Below are positions 17,301 through 24,367 of a stretch of DNA of 24,431 bases, piece by piece. The stretch covers positions 20,013 to 44,443 of the forward strand of contig DKWR01000022.1 of assembly GCA_002491825.1 (NCBI GenBank). Direction: 5' to 3'. Made by a program: the position numbers and the translations under genes. The stretch's first letter is position 1. Every line of letters starts with the position of its first letter. Source of the DNA: Ruminococcaceae bacterium UBA7147 (GTDB taxonomy: Bacteria > Bacillota > Clostridia > Oscillospirales > Acutalibacteraceae). The notes beneath the pieces were generated by a model, which had not been told where the DNA came from, did not search any database, and saw nothing but the letters and a program-made list of their open reading frames with translations.

Positions 17301-17335
17301 CCCCTGTACAAATTGTACAGGGGCGTTTGCCTTTT
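17301..17335. terminator. Bidirectional terminator between convergent genes
   Basis: CCCCTGTACA at 17301-17310 pairs perfectly with TGTACAGGGG at 17314-17323 around a 3-base loop. T-rich tails occur on both sides (CGTTTGCCTTTTTG forward, TGTTTTG reverse). Confidence 0.85.
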
Positions 17336-17344
17336 TGTGTTTTG

Positions 17345-18313
17345 TTAAAAATCTCCGCCACAGGGCATAAAAACGTCATCTAATCTGTCTTTTTTCAGCA
17401 TCCATAGCTTCATATACATTGCAATCGGTGACGCAGGCGGCAGAACTTCAATTTTCAACTTTTCAAACATCAGCTTGCTTTCATAGAAAAATCCCTGTTC
17501 GGCACCCGTAAGATAAACAGGCACGCCGCATTTTTCGGCATCAAGACAGAACTTTGTCAACTCATTACTGTCAGTATTTAACGTACCCGAGTGGTAGCCT
17601 TCAAGCAAAACCGCCTTTGTTCCCTGCCTAATCTGCGGATAAGTCATTCCGACATAAGGTTTTACATATAACACATCTGACGTTTCTTCAAGTTCCGTAC
17701 AGTCGGCAAGCGAAATTTCGTCCTGCTGTTCGATGTAGAAATCATTTTTCACAAATTCTTTTCCATGTATTTCTCCGAAAATATTGTCGTGTATGCTATA
17801 CAACTCATCGGAATATGCAGTGTGTTGCAAAACCTTTGCGCCACGGTGAATATCTGCAAAATATTCACAATTTGCATATGAAACAAAAACTCCTCTGCCC
17901 TTTCGGCTTCTGATAAGCTCAACTGCTCCGCAGAAATTATGAAAGCCGTTTGAACGCTCGTCCTCAAGAGGAAAGTTCGCCGAAACAAGAACAATCGGCG
18001 TTTTGCAAAGCCCGAAAGCATACGACAGATACGCCGCCGTATACTGCAACGTGTCCGTTCCGTGAGCGACAATAACACCGTCAAACTCGCTTAAATCATA
18101 GGAGCTGATGCATTTATAGAGTTGAGTAAGGATCTTACCATTCATATTCTCGCTCAGAATGTTAAGCGGCTGAGCAGCGGTAAACTCAACCTTTTTATCC
18201 TTTTTTGAATACATTTCAATCAGTTTATACGAATTTTCGGAATCAGGAGAAATAACTCCTTCCGATTTTGTCGAGCCGATTGTTCCGCCCGTAAACACCG
18301 TCAGTATTTTCAT
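17345..18313 (-). CDS. Asparaginase-like protein, catalytic lysine replaced
   Basis: This 322-residue protein is of the asparaginase/glutaminase family, which hydrolyses asparagine to aspartate and ammonia. The first catalytic threonine is T11 in FTGGTIGS and the second motif HGTDT is at residues 84-88 (T86, D87). There is no signal peptide, so it is the cytoplasmic type. Two regions deviate. The usual TGAxRP stretch is SANFPL at about 111-116. At the RGxxxxK position, where the family has the catalytic lysine, the sequence reads RGAKVLQ with Q163. Activity on asparagine is therefore doubtful. AAAGGT precedes the ATG at 18313, which follows the upstream stop after one base. Third gene of its operon. 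Confidence 0.85.
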   Translation of the reverse strand: MKILTVFTGGTIGSTKSEGVISPDSENSYKLIEMYSKKDKKVEFTAAQPLNILSENMNGKILTQLYKCISSYDLSEFDGVIVAHGTDTLQYTAAYLSYAFGLCKTPIVLVSANFPLEDERSNGFHNFCGAVELIRSRKGRGVFVSYANCEYFADIHRGAKVLQHTAYSDELYSIHDNIFGEIHGKEFVKNDFYIEQQDEISLADCTELEETSDVLYVKPYVGMTYPQIRQGTKAVLLEGYHSGTLNTDSNELTKFCLDAEKCGVPVYLTGAEQGFFYESKLMFEKLKIEVLPPASPIAMYMKLWMLKKDRLDDVFMPCGGDF

Positions 18314-18314
18314 A

Positions 18315-18782
18315 TTATCTGTTTACCTTTGCGCTGATTTTTATAATTGAAATTTCGTATATATCCGTTACGTTATAAAATTTTTCAATCTCCGTCTTAC
18401 CTTTCTCGGGGTAATCAGGGGCATATTTCTCTGCAAGCAGTTCAAGCGCATAATGCTTGTTGCTTTCCGTCTTTTCGGCAGTTCCGAAAACTACTGCACT
18501 GCCGTATTTTGTCGTAAGCTCTTTTGCAATAACCTGCGGATTATCAACAACAGTAAAGCAAATCTTGTCCGAATAATCAAGATTAGCCTGCTTGTGACCT
18601 GCGTCTTTTGCACAATGAAAATATATTTTCTTTCCGTCATAAACAAAATTGAGAGGAATACCGTATGGAAAGCCATCACTACCCACCGTTGACAAAACCC
18701 CGTATTCTGCGTTTTCAAGAATACGCTCGGCAGTTTGTAAATCCGCCATACGTTCCTTTCTTCTCATTTCATAATCATTCAT
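18315..18782 (-). CDS. NimA-like pyridoxamine 5'-phosphate oxidase-fold protein
   Basis: This 155-residue protein has the split-barrel flavin-binding fold. YGVLSTVGSDGFPYGIPLNF near the start, KIYFHCAKDAGHKQANL in the middle and ELTTKYGSAVVFGTAE after it match the NimA/COG3467 group of FMN- or heme-binding proteins, some of which confer nitroimidazole resistance. Most members are of unknown function and I would not infer resistance here. I take the ATG at 18782, which follows the upstream TGA by one base; a GTG at 18791 would add three residues and overlap the upstream gene by 8 bases. Middle gene of the DUF1015 operon. Confidence 0.82.
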   Translation of the reverse strand: MNDYEMRRKERMADLQTAERILENAEYGVLSTVGSDGFPYGIPLNFVYDGKKIYFHCAKDAGHKQANLDYSDKICFTVVDNPQVIAKELTTKYGSAVVFGTAEKTESNKHYALELLAEKYAPDYPEKGKTEIEKFYNVTDIYEISIIKISAKVNR

Positions 18783-18783
18783 A

Positions 18784-20070
18784 TCAAACACCGAGGTCGT
18801 TCATAACCATTCCCGTAATCATCTTGGGATAGAAATACGTAGACTTCTGCGGCATCTTCTCGCCTGCGGCGGCAACGTCACGAATTTCGCTAACCCTTGT
18901 GGGATTGAGCACAAACGAACATTGAAATTCTCCGCTGTCAACAAGCGAAACAGCCTCATCAAAGAATTTTGTATAGGTCAAATTGACCTGATTAGCCATA
19001 TTCTCCTTATCAATTCCAAAGATATTTTCAAGAATAAGCGTGTGCAGAACCGAAACGTCAAGCCTTTGCGAAGCTGTGCAGAGATTCGGCAAAAACTGCG
19101 ACATAACGTCAATATCCTTTAGCACAAGCAGATACCATTCGCCGTTTCCGCAGTAAAAACCGAAAGCCTTTTTGCCCTCGTCATAGCGTTTTGCAAGCTC
19201 GCTTTCCATATTTTCTGTACCGTTGTATGCGGTAATTTCAAAATATTTTTCGCATAAATCGAGCATTTTATTCTTATCAAAGTCCGGCAAATCACGCACA
19301 AGGCGGTGTGTCGGGAACACAACAAGTCCGGGATGGTCCATATCGACAAGATAAATCATCTGATAATCCTGTGCGTCACCCTCTTTTGAAATTCCGTTTT
19401 CACGACAGTAATTTCTGTAGTTGAGAGCAGTTTCGTACCTGTGGTGGCCGTCGGCAATATAGAGCCGTCTGTGAGCAAAATCATTTACAAGCTTGTTGAT
19501 TATTTCCTCGTCGGTAACAATCCACAGCCTGTGGGTAACATCGTCGGAATCGGTAAATTCAAGCTCCGGTGTACACTGCGAGCACTCGTCAATCGTTTTG
19601 AGAGTAAGGTGCTTTTCTTCCATATAAAGCGCATAAATCTGACTGAAATTGCAGTTTGTCGCTTTCATAAGGTTAAACCTGTCCTCTTTAGCCTTTGAAA
19701 GAGTAAACTCGTGAGGCAGAATAATTCCCTTTGAAAACTCCTCCAGCTTCACACGTGCAATAATACCCTTTATGCTTTTGTGCTCGGAGTAAGCGTTGAA
19801 CTCCTCCTCGTAAATGTAAATCGCAGGCTTATCCTCGTGAATAAGAATCCCCTTGTCACGCCACATATTGAGAATGTCGGAAGCGTTCTGATACGGATTT
19901 TCGCCGTCCTTCGGAAGCTCAAGACGGATGATGTTGTATTCATTTTCATTGATGTAATCAAGTCGCTGTTTTTCGCTGATGATGTCATACGGCGGACAGC
20001 AAAGCTTTGATATTTCGCCTGCCTTTGACGTGTCATAGCGCATACCCCTGAACGGTTTGATAACTGCCAT
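18784..20070 (-). CDS. DUF1015 family protein (possible serine kinase relative)
   Basis: This 428-residue cytoplasmic protein starts with AVIKPFRGMRYD and CCPPYDII, and has the conserved ADGHHRYETALNYR at mid-length. All three are marks of the DUF1015 family. The DGHHR segment recalls ParB/Srx-fold proteins such as the archaeal free-serine kinase SerK, and DUF1015 genes often sit beside serine biosynthesis genes in Clostridia, so a serine-related kinase is a fair guess but not shown. No serA or serC is present here. I chose the ATG at 20070, six bases after GGTGGG; the TTG at 20085 lies inside that ribosome site. First gene of an operon with the NimA-like and asparaginase-like genes. Confidence 0.85.
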   Translation of the reverse strand: MAVIKPFRGMRYDTSKAGEISKLCCPPYDIISEKQRLDYINENEYNIIRLELPKDGENPYQNASDILNMWRDKGILIHEDKPAIYIYEEEFNAYSEHKSIKGIIARVKLEEFSKGIILPHEFTLSKAKEDRFNLMKATNCNFSQIYALYMEEKHLTLKTIDECSQCTPELEFTDSDDVTHRLWIVTDEEIINKLVNDFAHRRLYIADGHHRYETALNYRNYCRENGISKEGDAQDYQMIYLVDMDHPGLVVFPTHRLVRDLPDFDKNKMLDLCEKYFEITAYNGTENMESELAKRYDEGKKAFGFYCGNGEWYLLVLKDIDVMSQFLPNLCTASQRLDVSVLHTLILENIFGIDKENMANQVNLTYTKFFDEAVSLVDSGEFQCSFVLNPTRVSEIRDVAAAGEKMPQKSTYFYPKMITGMVMNDLGV

Positions 20071-20099
20071 AAAAATCCCACCCAAAGTTTTATTAATTC

Positions 20100-20128
20100 A
20101 TTATATCATAAATTCGACAGACGGGCAA
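20100..20128 (-). promoter_or_regulatory. Promoter of the DUF1015 operon
   Basis: On the minus strand TTGCCC (20128-20123) is 17 bases from TATAAT (20105-20100), with TG one base before it (extended -10). It is back to back with the tRNA promoter, and the two -35 boxes are 19 bases apart. Confidence 0.65.
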
Positions 20129-20147
20129 CAAATAATTAGTAAAACCG

Positions 20148-20176
20148 TTGACAAATAAAACAAACTTTGATATAAT
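20148..20176 (+). promoter_or_regulatory. Perfect consensus promoter of the tRNA gene
   Basis: TTGACA at 20148-20153, 17 bases, then TATAAT at 20171-20176. It is the only fully consensus promoter in the window, as expected for a stable RNA gene. Confidence 0.92.
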
Positions 20177-20207
20177 AGCATTTGCGTAAATGATATTACA
20201 TCAATAT

Positions 20208-20284
20208 GCGCCAATAGCTCAGTTGGTTAGAGCTACCGGCTCATAACCGGTCGGTCCGGGGTTCGAGTCCCTGTTGGCGCACCA
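20208..20284 (+). tRNA. tRNA with CAT anticodon (tRNA-Met, elongator)
   Basis: The 77-base cloverleaf is complete. The acceptor is GCGCCAA/TTGGCGC, the D arm GCTC/GAGC, the anticodon stem ACCGG/CCGGT with loop CTCATAA (anticodon CAT), the T arm CGGGG/CCCTG with TTCGAGT, discriminator A, and an encoded CCA. The first base pair is G-C, so it is not an initiator tRNA. Elongator Met is most likely; an isoleucine tRNA whose C34 is modified to lysidine also has CAT and cannot be excluded by eye. A consensus promoter lies upstream and a terminator directly downstream, so it is a single-tRNA transcript. Confidence 0.93.
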
Positions 20285-20289
20285 AAAAA

Positions 20290-20319
20290 GAGATACCCAC
20301 TTCGGGTATCTCTTTTTTT
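20290..20319 (+). terminator. tRNA terminator
   Basis: GAGATACCC at 20290-20298 pairs with GGGTATCTC at 20304-20312 and seven Ts follow. The stem extends with A-T pairs on both sides, so it can act in both directions. Confidence 0.93.
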
Positions 20320-20466
20320 GCCAATAGGGACTCGAAGCCGAGCGTTTAAAAAACGTCACTGTGTGACGTTTTTAGCGAGGAGCGCAGATGAACCTTTCCG
20401 TTCACACACGCCGCAACAAACGAGGTATGCATTTTTCATTTAATAAAACATACTGTTGGCGCACCA
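20320..20466. repeat. tRNA-derived tract: inverted T arm plus second 3' end
   Basis: Positions 20320-20336 are the reverse complement of the tRNA's T arm and acceptor (20262-20278) with one mismatch. Positions 20453-20466 repeat the tRNA 3' end including CCA (20271-20284) exactly, 14 bases. Between them is an 11-base perfect hairpin (20349-20359 with 20363-20373, loop TGT) flanked by GAGCG and AGCGAGGAGCGCAG. There is no reading frame. It looks like an insertion or rearrangement at the tRNA 3' end that duplicated the target. Confidence 0.7.
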
Positions 20467-20692
20467 GTCGAGTGCCTCGACACGCAGATCGCGTTCGGGG
20501 CATTCTTCTTTTTTTAAAGTTAATTTCTCGCATCAAATATGACATCTTTATCGTAACCATTTAAAAAAGCAGTTTGCATTAATTTGCAGACTGCTTTTTT
20601 CACTTTAAAGTGAACTGCTCCGAAACTGTCGGACAAAGAAAGTATGATAAAATCAATCTGTCTGCCCGTATTGCGTGTCGAGGCACTCGACT
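20466..20692. repeat. 227-base segment bounded by 21-bp inverted repeats
   Basis: Positions 20466-20486 and 20672-20692 are perfect inverted copies. Each contains a self-complementary GTCGAG-3 nt-CTCGAC hairpin of the same family as those at both window ends. The left copy begins at the last base of the duplicated tRNA CCA. The interior has no credible gene; it carries a strong A/T-flanked hairpin at 20563-20600. Confidence 0.7.
20563..20600. terminator. Terminator-like hairpin
   Basis: AAAAAAGCAGT at 20563-20573 pairs perfectly with ACTGCTTTTTT at 20590-20600, a shape that can terminate in both directions, although no gene ends just before it. Confidence 0.55.
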
Positions 20693-20803
20693 TTTTCACG
20701 CTTATCTATTTCAGCACAATTGCCTGTTTGCCGATTTGTTCGTATCTTTTCTCTGTTGTGGATTTACGCTGCTTTTCACCAAATATTTAAGTCCAAAATA
20801 ATA

Positions 20804-20845
20804 AAATCCAAAAACGGCCGCCGTAAAGCAGCCGTTTTTGGATTT
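20804..20845 (-). terminator. Long hairpin terminator of the HPr-like gene
   Basis: A 15-base perfect stem (20804-20818 with 20831-20845) around a 12-base loop lies 54 bases after the stop of the minus-strand gene at 20900. Read on the minus strand, the second arm is T-rich and more Ts follow. Confidence 0.7.
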
Positions 20846-20899
20846 AGAAGTTTTGAAATTAACGTGAAAAACGTGGATTGTAATTTTAATAAGCTTTGA

Positions 20900-21166
20900 T
20901 TAACCTACTTTAGCGTTACCTGTATCGCCGAAGAAGTTGAATCTGAAAAGCTTGCTCTCGTCGTTCTTGTTTTCGCAGATAATACTTGCTTCTGCAATTT
21001 TACCACCTTCGATAAGCTTTGTCAAGCCAACGAGCTGGCAAAGTTTGCTGCGCAGATTTAATCTGTCGCCTTCTTTTGTAACGAGATATACGTTGCCCTC
21101 GCAGGTATCGAGCACGGCGAGGAACGCAGTTACATCAATGTTGTGTAAGCTAAGAATTGGTGTCAT
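20900..21166 (-). CDS. Small HPr-like protein lacking the active histidine
   Basis: This 88-residue protein starts with ATG at 21166 after a near-perfect AAGGAGGAAAC; longer in-frame starts lack a site. Residues 25-45 (NVYLVTKEGDRLNLRSKLCQL) resemble the second strand and regulatory-serine helix of the PTS phosphocarrier HPr, where NLKS carries Ser46; here S40 is in that place. The N-terminal part fits the first HPr helix but lacks the HARP active site: by spacing, N9 falls where HPr has His15, with H8 beside it. The C-terminal end replaces the last HPr helix with a Lys/Asn/Phe-rich tail. I infer an HPr-fold protein without classical phosphocarrier function. It is transcribed alone from a promoter about 160 bases upstream. 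Confidence 0.75.
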   Translation of the reverse strand: MTPILSLHNIDVTAFLAVLDTCEGNVYLVTKEGDRLNLRSKLCQLVGLTKLIEGGKIAEASIICENKNDESKLFRFNFFGDTGNAKVG

Positions 21167-21334
21167 AAATGTTTCCTCCTTCAATTCTTTAAAAATATAA
21201 AGTTTTATTCGTGCGCCATTTACCATTTGGCAAATCATGATTATTTATCGACTTTTTGATAATTCAATTTTACTCGAGTAAGGCTAATTGGAAATCAGCC
21301 GATAGTCAAGCGGACTATTTACTTGACAATTATT

Positions 21335-21362
21335 ATTATATCTAGCTTTTTAAAAAAGTCAA
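21335..21362 (-). promoter_or_regulatory. Promoter of the HPr-like gene, with long leader
   Basis: On the minus strand TTGACT (21362-21357) is 16 bases from TATAAT (21340-21335). The start codon is at 21166, so the leader is about 160 bases. It contains GTCAAG/CTTGAC arms and an ATTTGCC/GGTAAAT hairpin and may be regulatory. Confidence 0.55.
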
Positions 21363-21575
21363 CAATTTTTGACTTCCGTTTTTGTAAGTTATCGCATTTG
21401 TATGTCAATAGTAACTAATATTTACGTTATAATTATGTGCAATATATCCTAATAATGCTTTAAAAGAATTTACAAAGCGACAATATTTTCGTTACTCTTT
21501 CGTCAGTTTCAACAACTTATTTCCTTTTTGGCAATAAAATAATCTGATTTTTTACAAACTTAATTTTTTGATGTA

Positions 21576-21604
21576 TTGTGATTTTTCTCTCTTTGCGGTA
21601 TAAT
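21576..21604 (+). promoter_or_regulatory. Promoter of the phosphohexomutase gene
   Basis: TTGTGA at 21576-21581 is 17 bases from TATAAT at 21599-21604. It overlaps the upstream part of the open frame and so supports the later start at 21650. The AT-rich stretch at 21363-21575 shows nothing else I can name. Confidence 0.6.
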
Positions 21605-21649
21605 ACTTATAAAATATCATATATAAATGAAACCGAAAGGATGAAAACT

Positions 21650-23152
21650 ATGCTTAACGATTTTTATAAACAATTCAAAAGCGGAACTGACATCAGAGGT
21701 GTTGCAAGCGAGGGTGTTGAAGGACAGAACGTCAATCTTACTGACGAAGTTGTTGCCGATATGGCTGACGGCTTTGTTCTCTGGCTTTCAAAAAAGGTTA
21801 AAAAGCCGTGCGATCGTCTTACAATATCTGTCGGACGTGACAGCAGAATATCGGGTCCTCACATTATGGAAATTACAACAGAGCGTTTCAAAGCAAGCGG
21901 TGCAAAGGTGCTTTGCTGTGGTCTTGCCTCTACCCCGTCAATGTTTATGACTACGGTTGACCTCAATTGCGACGGTGCTTTGCAGATTACGGCAAGTCAC
22001 CATCCGTTCAACCGAAACGGTCTGAAATTCTTCACACGTGAGGGCGGTCTTGAAGGCTCTGACATTGAGGAAATTCTGACATACGCACAGGAAAACGAGC
22101 ATCCGCAGGAAAAAGACGGCGGAACAATCACCGACGTTGACTATATGAGCGACTACGCAAGGGGACTTTGCGAAAAGATTAAGAAGGAAGTAAATGCAGA
22201 GGACTACGAGCATCCGCTGAAAGGCTTTAAGATTGTCGTTGACGCAGGAAACGGCGCAGGCGGTTTTTACGCAGACAAGGTGCTTTCCGTACTCGGCGCT
22301 GACACCGAGGGCAGTCGTTACCTTGACCCTGACGGAATGTTCCCGAACCACGTTCCCAATCCCGAGGACGCAACGGCTATGGCGTCAATCTGCGAGGCTG
22401 TAAAGGAAAGCAACGCCGATTTAGGCGTAATCTTTGACACCGACGTTGACCGTGGCGGCGCTGTTGACTCAAAGGGCAACGAGATAAACCGCAACAGGCT
22501 TGTAGCCGTTGCAGCCGCAATTGCGCTTGAGGGCAATGACGGCGGAACAATCGTCACCGACTCTATCACTTCAAGCGGACTTAAGGAATTTATTGAAAAC
22601 ACACTCGGCGGAAAACACTACCGCTATCGCAGAGGTTATAAGAATGTAATTGATAAGGCGATTGAACTGAATGCACAGGGAATAAACTGTCCTCTTGCGA
22701 TTGAAACCTCGGGACACGCCGCAATGCGTGAGAATTATTTTCTTGACGACGGCGCATATCTCTGCACAAAAATTATTATAAAAATGGCACAGCTCCGCAA
22801 AGAGGGCAAGGAGCTTGATGAGCTGACCTCTGCACTTAAGGAGCCTGTTGAAAGCAAGGAAATCAGATTTAAGATTACCGAAAAGGATTTCAGAGCCTGC
22901 GGAGAAAAGATTATAGCCGACCTCACCGAATATGCAGAAAAACAGGACGACTGGCAGGTTGCCGACGATAACCGAGAGGGAATCAGAGTATCGTTCGGCA
23001 AAGAAAACGGCGACGGCTGGTTTTTACTCCGTCTTTCTGTTCACGACCCGATTATGCCGCTCAACATTGAAAGTGACAGTAAAGGCGGCGTTGATTTGAT
23101 TTATAATCAGCTGTTTGAGTTTTTGAAAACTACAAACGGTTTGGAAATATAA
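21650..23152 (+). CDS. Phosphomannomutase/phosphoglucomutase
   Basis: This 500-residue alpha-D-phosphohexomutase interconverts 1- and 6-phosphates of glucose or mannose and so feeds nucleotide-sugar synthesis. The phosphoserine loop is TASHHPFN with S116, the metal loop DTDVDR at residues 263-268, the sugar-binding loop ETSGHAAM, and the C-terminal phosphate site carries REGIRVSF. All four domains are present and the length is normal. The N-terminal SGTDIRGVA also fits. I start at the ATG at 21650, nine bases after AAAGG; the ATG at 21641 touches the ribosome site and a start at 21578 lies in the promoter. The motifs do not separate glucose from mannose specificity. Monocistronic. Confidence 0.93.
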   Translation: MLNDFYKQFKSGTDIRGVASEGVEGQNVNLTDEVVADMADGFVLWLSKKVKKPCDRLTISVGRDSRISGPHIMEITTERFKASGAKVLCCGLASTPSMFMTTVDLNCDGALQITASHHPFNRNGLKFFTREGGLEGSDIEEILTYAQENEHPQEKDGGTITDVDYMSDYARGLCEKIKKEVNAEDYEHPLKGFKIVVDAGNGAGGFYADKVLSVLGADTEGSRYLDPDGMFPNHVPNPEDATAMASICEAVKESNADLGVIFDTDVDRGGAVDSKGNEINRNRLVAVAAAIALEGNDGGTIVTDSITSSGLKEFIENTLGGKHYRYRRGYKNVIDKAIELNAQGINCPLAIETSGHAAMRENYFLDDGAYLCTKIIIKMAQLRKEGKELDELTSALKEPVESKEIRFKITEKDFRACGEKIIADLTEYAEKQDDWQVADDNREGIRVSFGKENGDGWFLLRLSVHDPIMPLNIESDSKGGVDLIYNQLFEFLKTTNGLEI

Positions 23153-23297
23153 TTTAAATAATTATAGATTCAAAGACAAAATTACGGCGGCTACTTTCCG
23201 AAAAAGAACTTAATACTCTAATGCGACTTTAAATTTGGGCATCCGTTTTTTATAGCAAAATCGCAATATTTGCCTCATTTGACATGGCAACTTGCCG

Positions 23298-23365
23298 CCG
23301 CAACCCGTGGTTGCGGGGTTGAAAACTGAAATGTATAGCCAAAAACATCGGTTGCGGGGTATAAT
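23298..23365 (+). promoter_or_regulatory. Promoter region and candidate operator of the XRE gene
   Basis: TATAAT at 23360-23365 is the likely -10; no good -35 is visible at 17 bases. GGTTGCGGGGT occurs twice, at 23309-23319 and 23350-23360, 41 bases apart; the second copy runs into the -10. The first copy is also one arm of a hairpin (CCGCAACC at 23298-23305 with GGTTGCGG at 23309-23316). This suits a binding site for an autoregulator. Confidence 0.5.
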
Positions 23366-23397
23366 TTGGGCAACAAATCAACAAGGAGGGCATATCA

Positions 23398-24297
23398 ATG
23401 AACATTGAAACAGCCAACAGATTATTACAATACAGAAAGAAGCACAACCTCAGTCAGGAGGAGCTTGCCGCTAAAATCGGTGTAAGCAGACAAGCAATAT
23501 CAAAATGGGAACGTGCCGAAGCATCACCCGACACAGACAATCTTGTTCTACTCGCTGATCTTTACGGTGTTTCACTTGACGAACTTTTAAAGGGTGAAAA
23601 CGCCAAAAGTGAAAATGATGAAAAATCGGAGGAAATCAATTCCGAGCCAAATTCAAATGAGGGTTACCGGTATAATTACAGCTATTCCTACGGGCCGAAC
23701 GGCGAAACCGAAACAAAGTACGAGAAGGTTGACAAGGTTTCATTTAAAAACGGAATCCACGTTGACTCAAAGGACGGCGACCACGTGCACATAAACTTCA
23801 AAGACGGCGTGCATGTTCACGACAAAAACGGCGACGAGGTTCACGTAGGCTGGAACGGAATACACGTAGAAGAAAACGGCAAACAGCGTGTTTATACCGA
23901 CGAAAACGGCAATATTATGGTTGATGAGGAGCTTAAACGCCGTCACAAAAACAAAAATAAGTGGAATAAGTTTCCGTTTTTCATCTTCCCTATACTCGCA
24001 TTTGCGTGGTGGGGCGCAAGCGGAGTATGCTTCGGCTGGGCGTTAAGCTGGATTTGCCTGCTTACCATTCCGCTTTATTACACACTTGTTGACGCAATCT
24101 ACGAGCGCAAGGCAAGTCACTTTGCATATCCCGTACTTGTGGCAATCGCATACATACTGTTCGGTTACTTCAACGTATGCGGCGGCTGGGCTGTAGGCTG
24201 GCTTGTGTTCCTCACAATCCCGGTTTATTACTGGATTTGCGGCTTGTTCGGCGATGATGACGAGCACTGCGAATGCAAATGCAACGAATGTGAATAA
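23398..24297 (+). CDS. Membrane-anchored XRE-family regulator, His/Cys-rich
   Basis: This 299-residue protein starts after AAGGAGGGC. Residues 6-65 form a Cro/C1-type helix-turn-helix (SQEELAAKIGVSRQAISKWER). A Glu/Asn/Tyr-rich linker leads to a repeat region at about 118-160 with histidines at 121, 129, 131, 139, 141, 149 and 156 in G-(I/V)-H-V units. After a Lys/Arg stretch come about four membrane helices (about 195-280), made of two similar halves, each with VC-GWA, W and LTIP-YY. The C-terminus is acidic and holds H290 and cysteines 291, 293, 295 and 298. With four helices both ends would be cytoplasmic. The likely role is a DNA-binding sensor tied to the membrane; metal or redox sensing is inference. 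Monocistronic, with a terminator after it. Confidence 0.85.
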   Translation: MNIETANRLLQYRKKHNLSQEELAAKIGVSRQAISKWERAEASPDTDNLVLLADLYGVSLDELLKGENAKSENDEKSEEINSEPNSNEGYRYNYSYSYGPNGETETKYEKVDKVSFKNGIHVDSKDGDHVHINFKDGVHVHDKNGDEVHVGWNGIHVEENGKQRVYTDENGNIMVDEELKRRHKNKNKWNKFPFFIFPILAFAWWGASGVCFGWALSWICLLTIPLYYTLVDAIYERKASHFAYPVLVAIAYILFGYFNVCGGWAVGWLVFLTIPVYYWICGLFGDDDEHCECKCNECE

Positions 24298-24308
24298 TGA
24301 TATTTAGA

Positions 24309-24344
24309 AACCGCCTGTCAGACTATCACGACAGGCGGTTTTTT
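24309..24344 (+). terminator. Terminator of the XRE regulator gene
   Basis: AACCGCCTGTC at 24309-24319 pairs perfectly with GACAGGCGGTT at 24330-24340 and the T run goes on to 24344. Confidence 0.9.
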
Positions 24345-24367
24345 ATAGTACTATATATGACTAAATT

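Noticed and set aside
20610..20899. Two short plus-strand open frames (63 and 74 codons)
   Set aside because: They run through the inverted repeat and the hairpin terminator, have no good ribosome site and no recognisable protein features.
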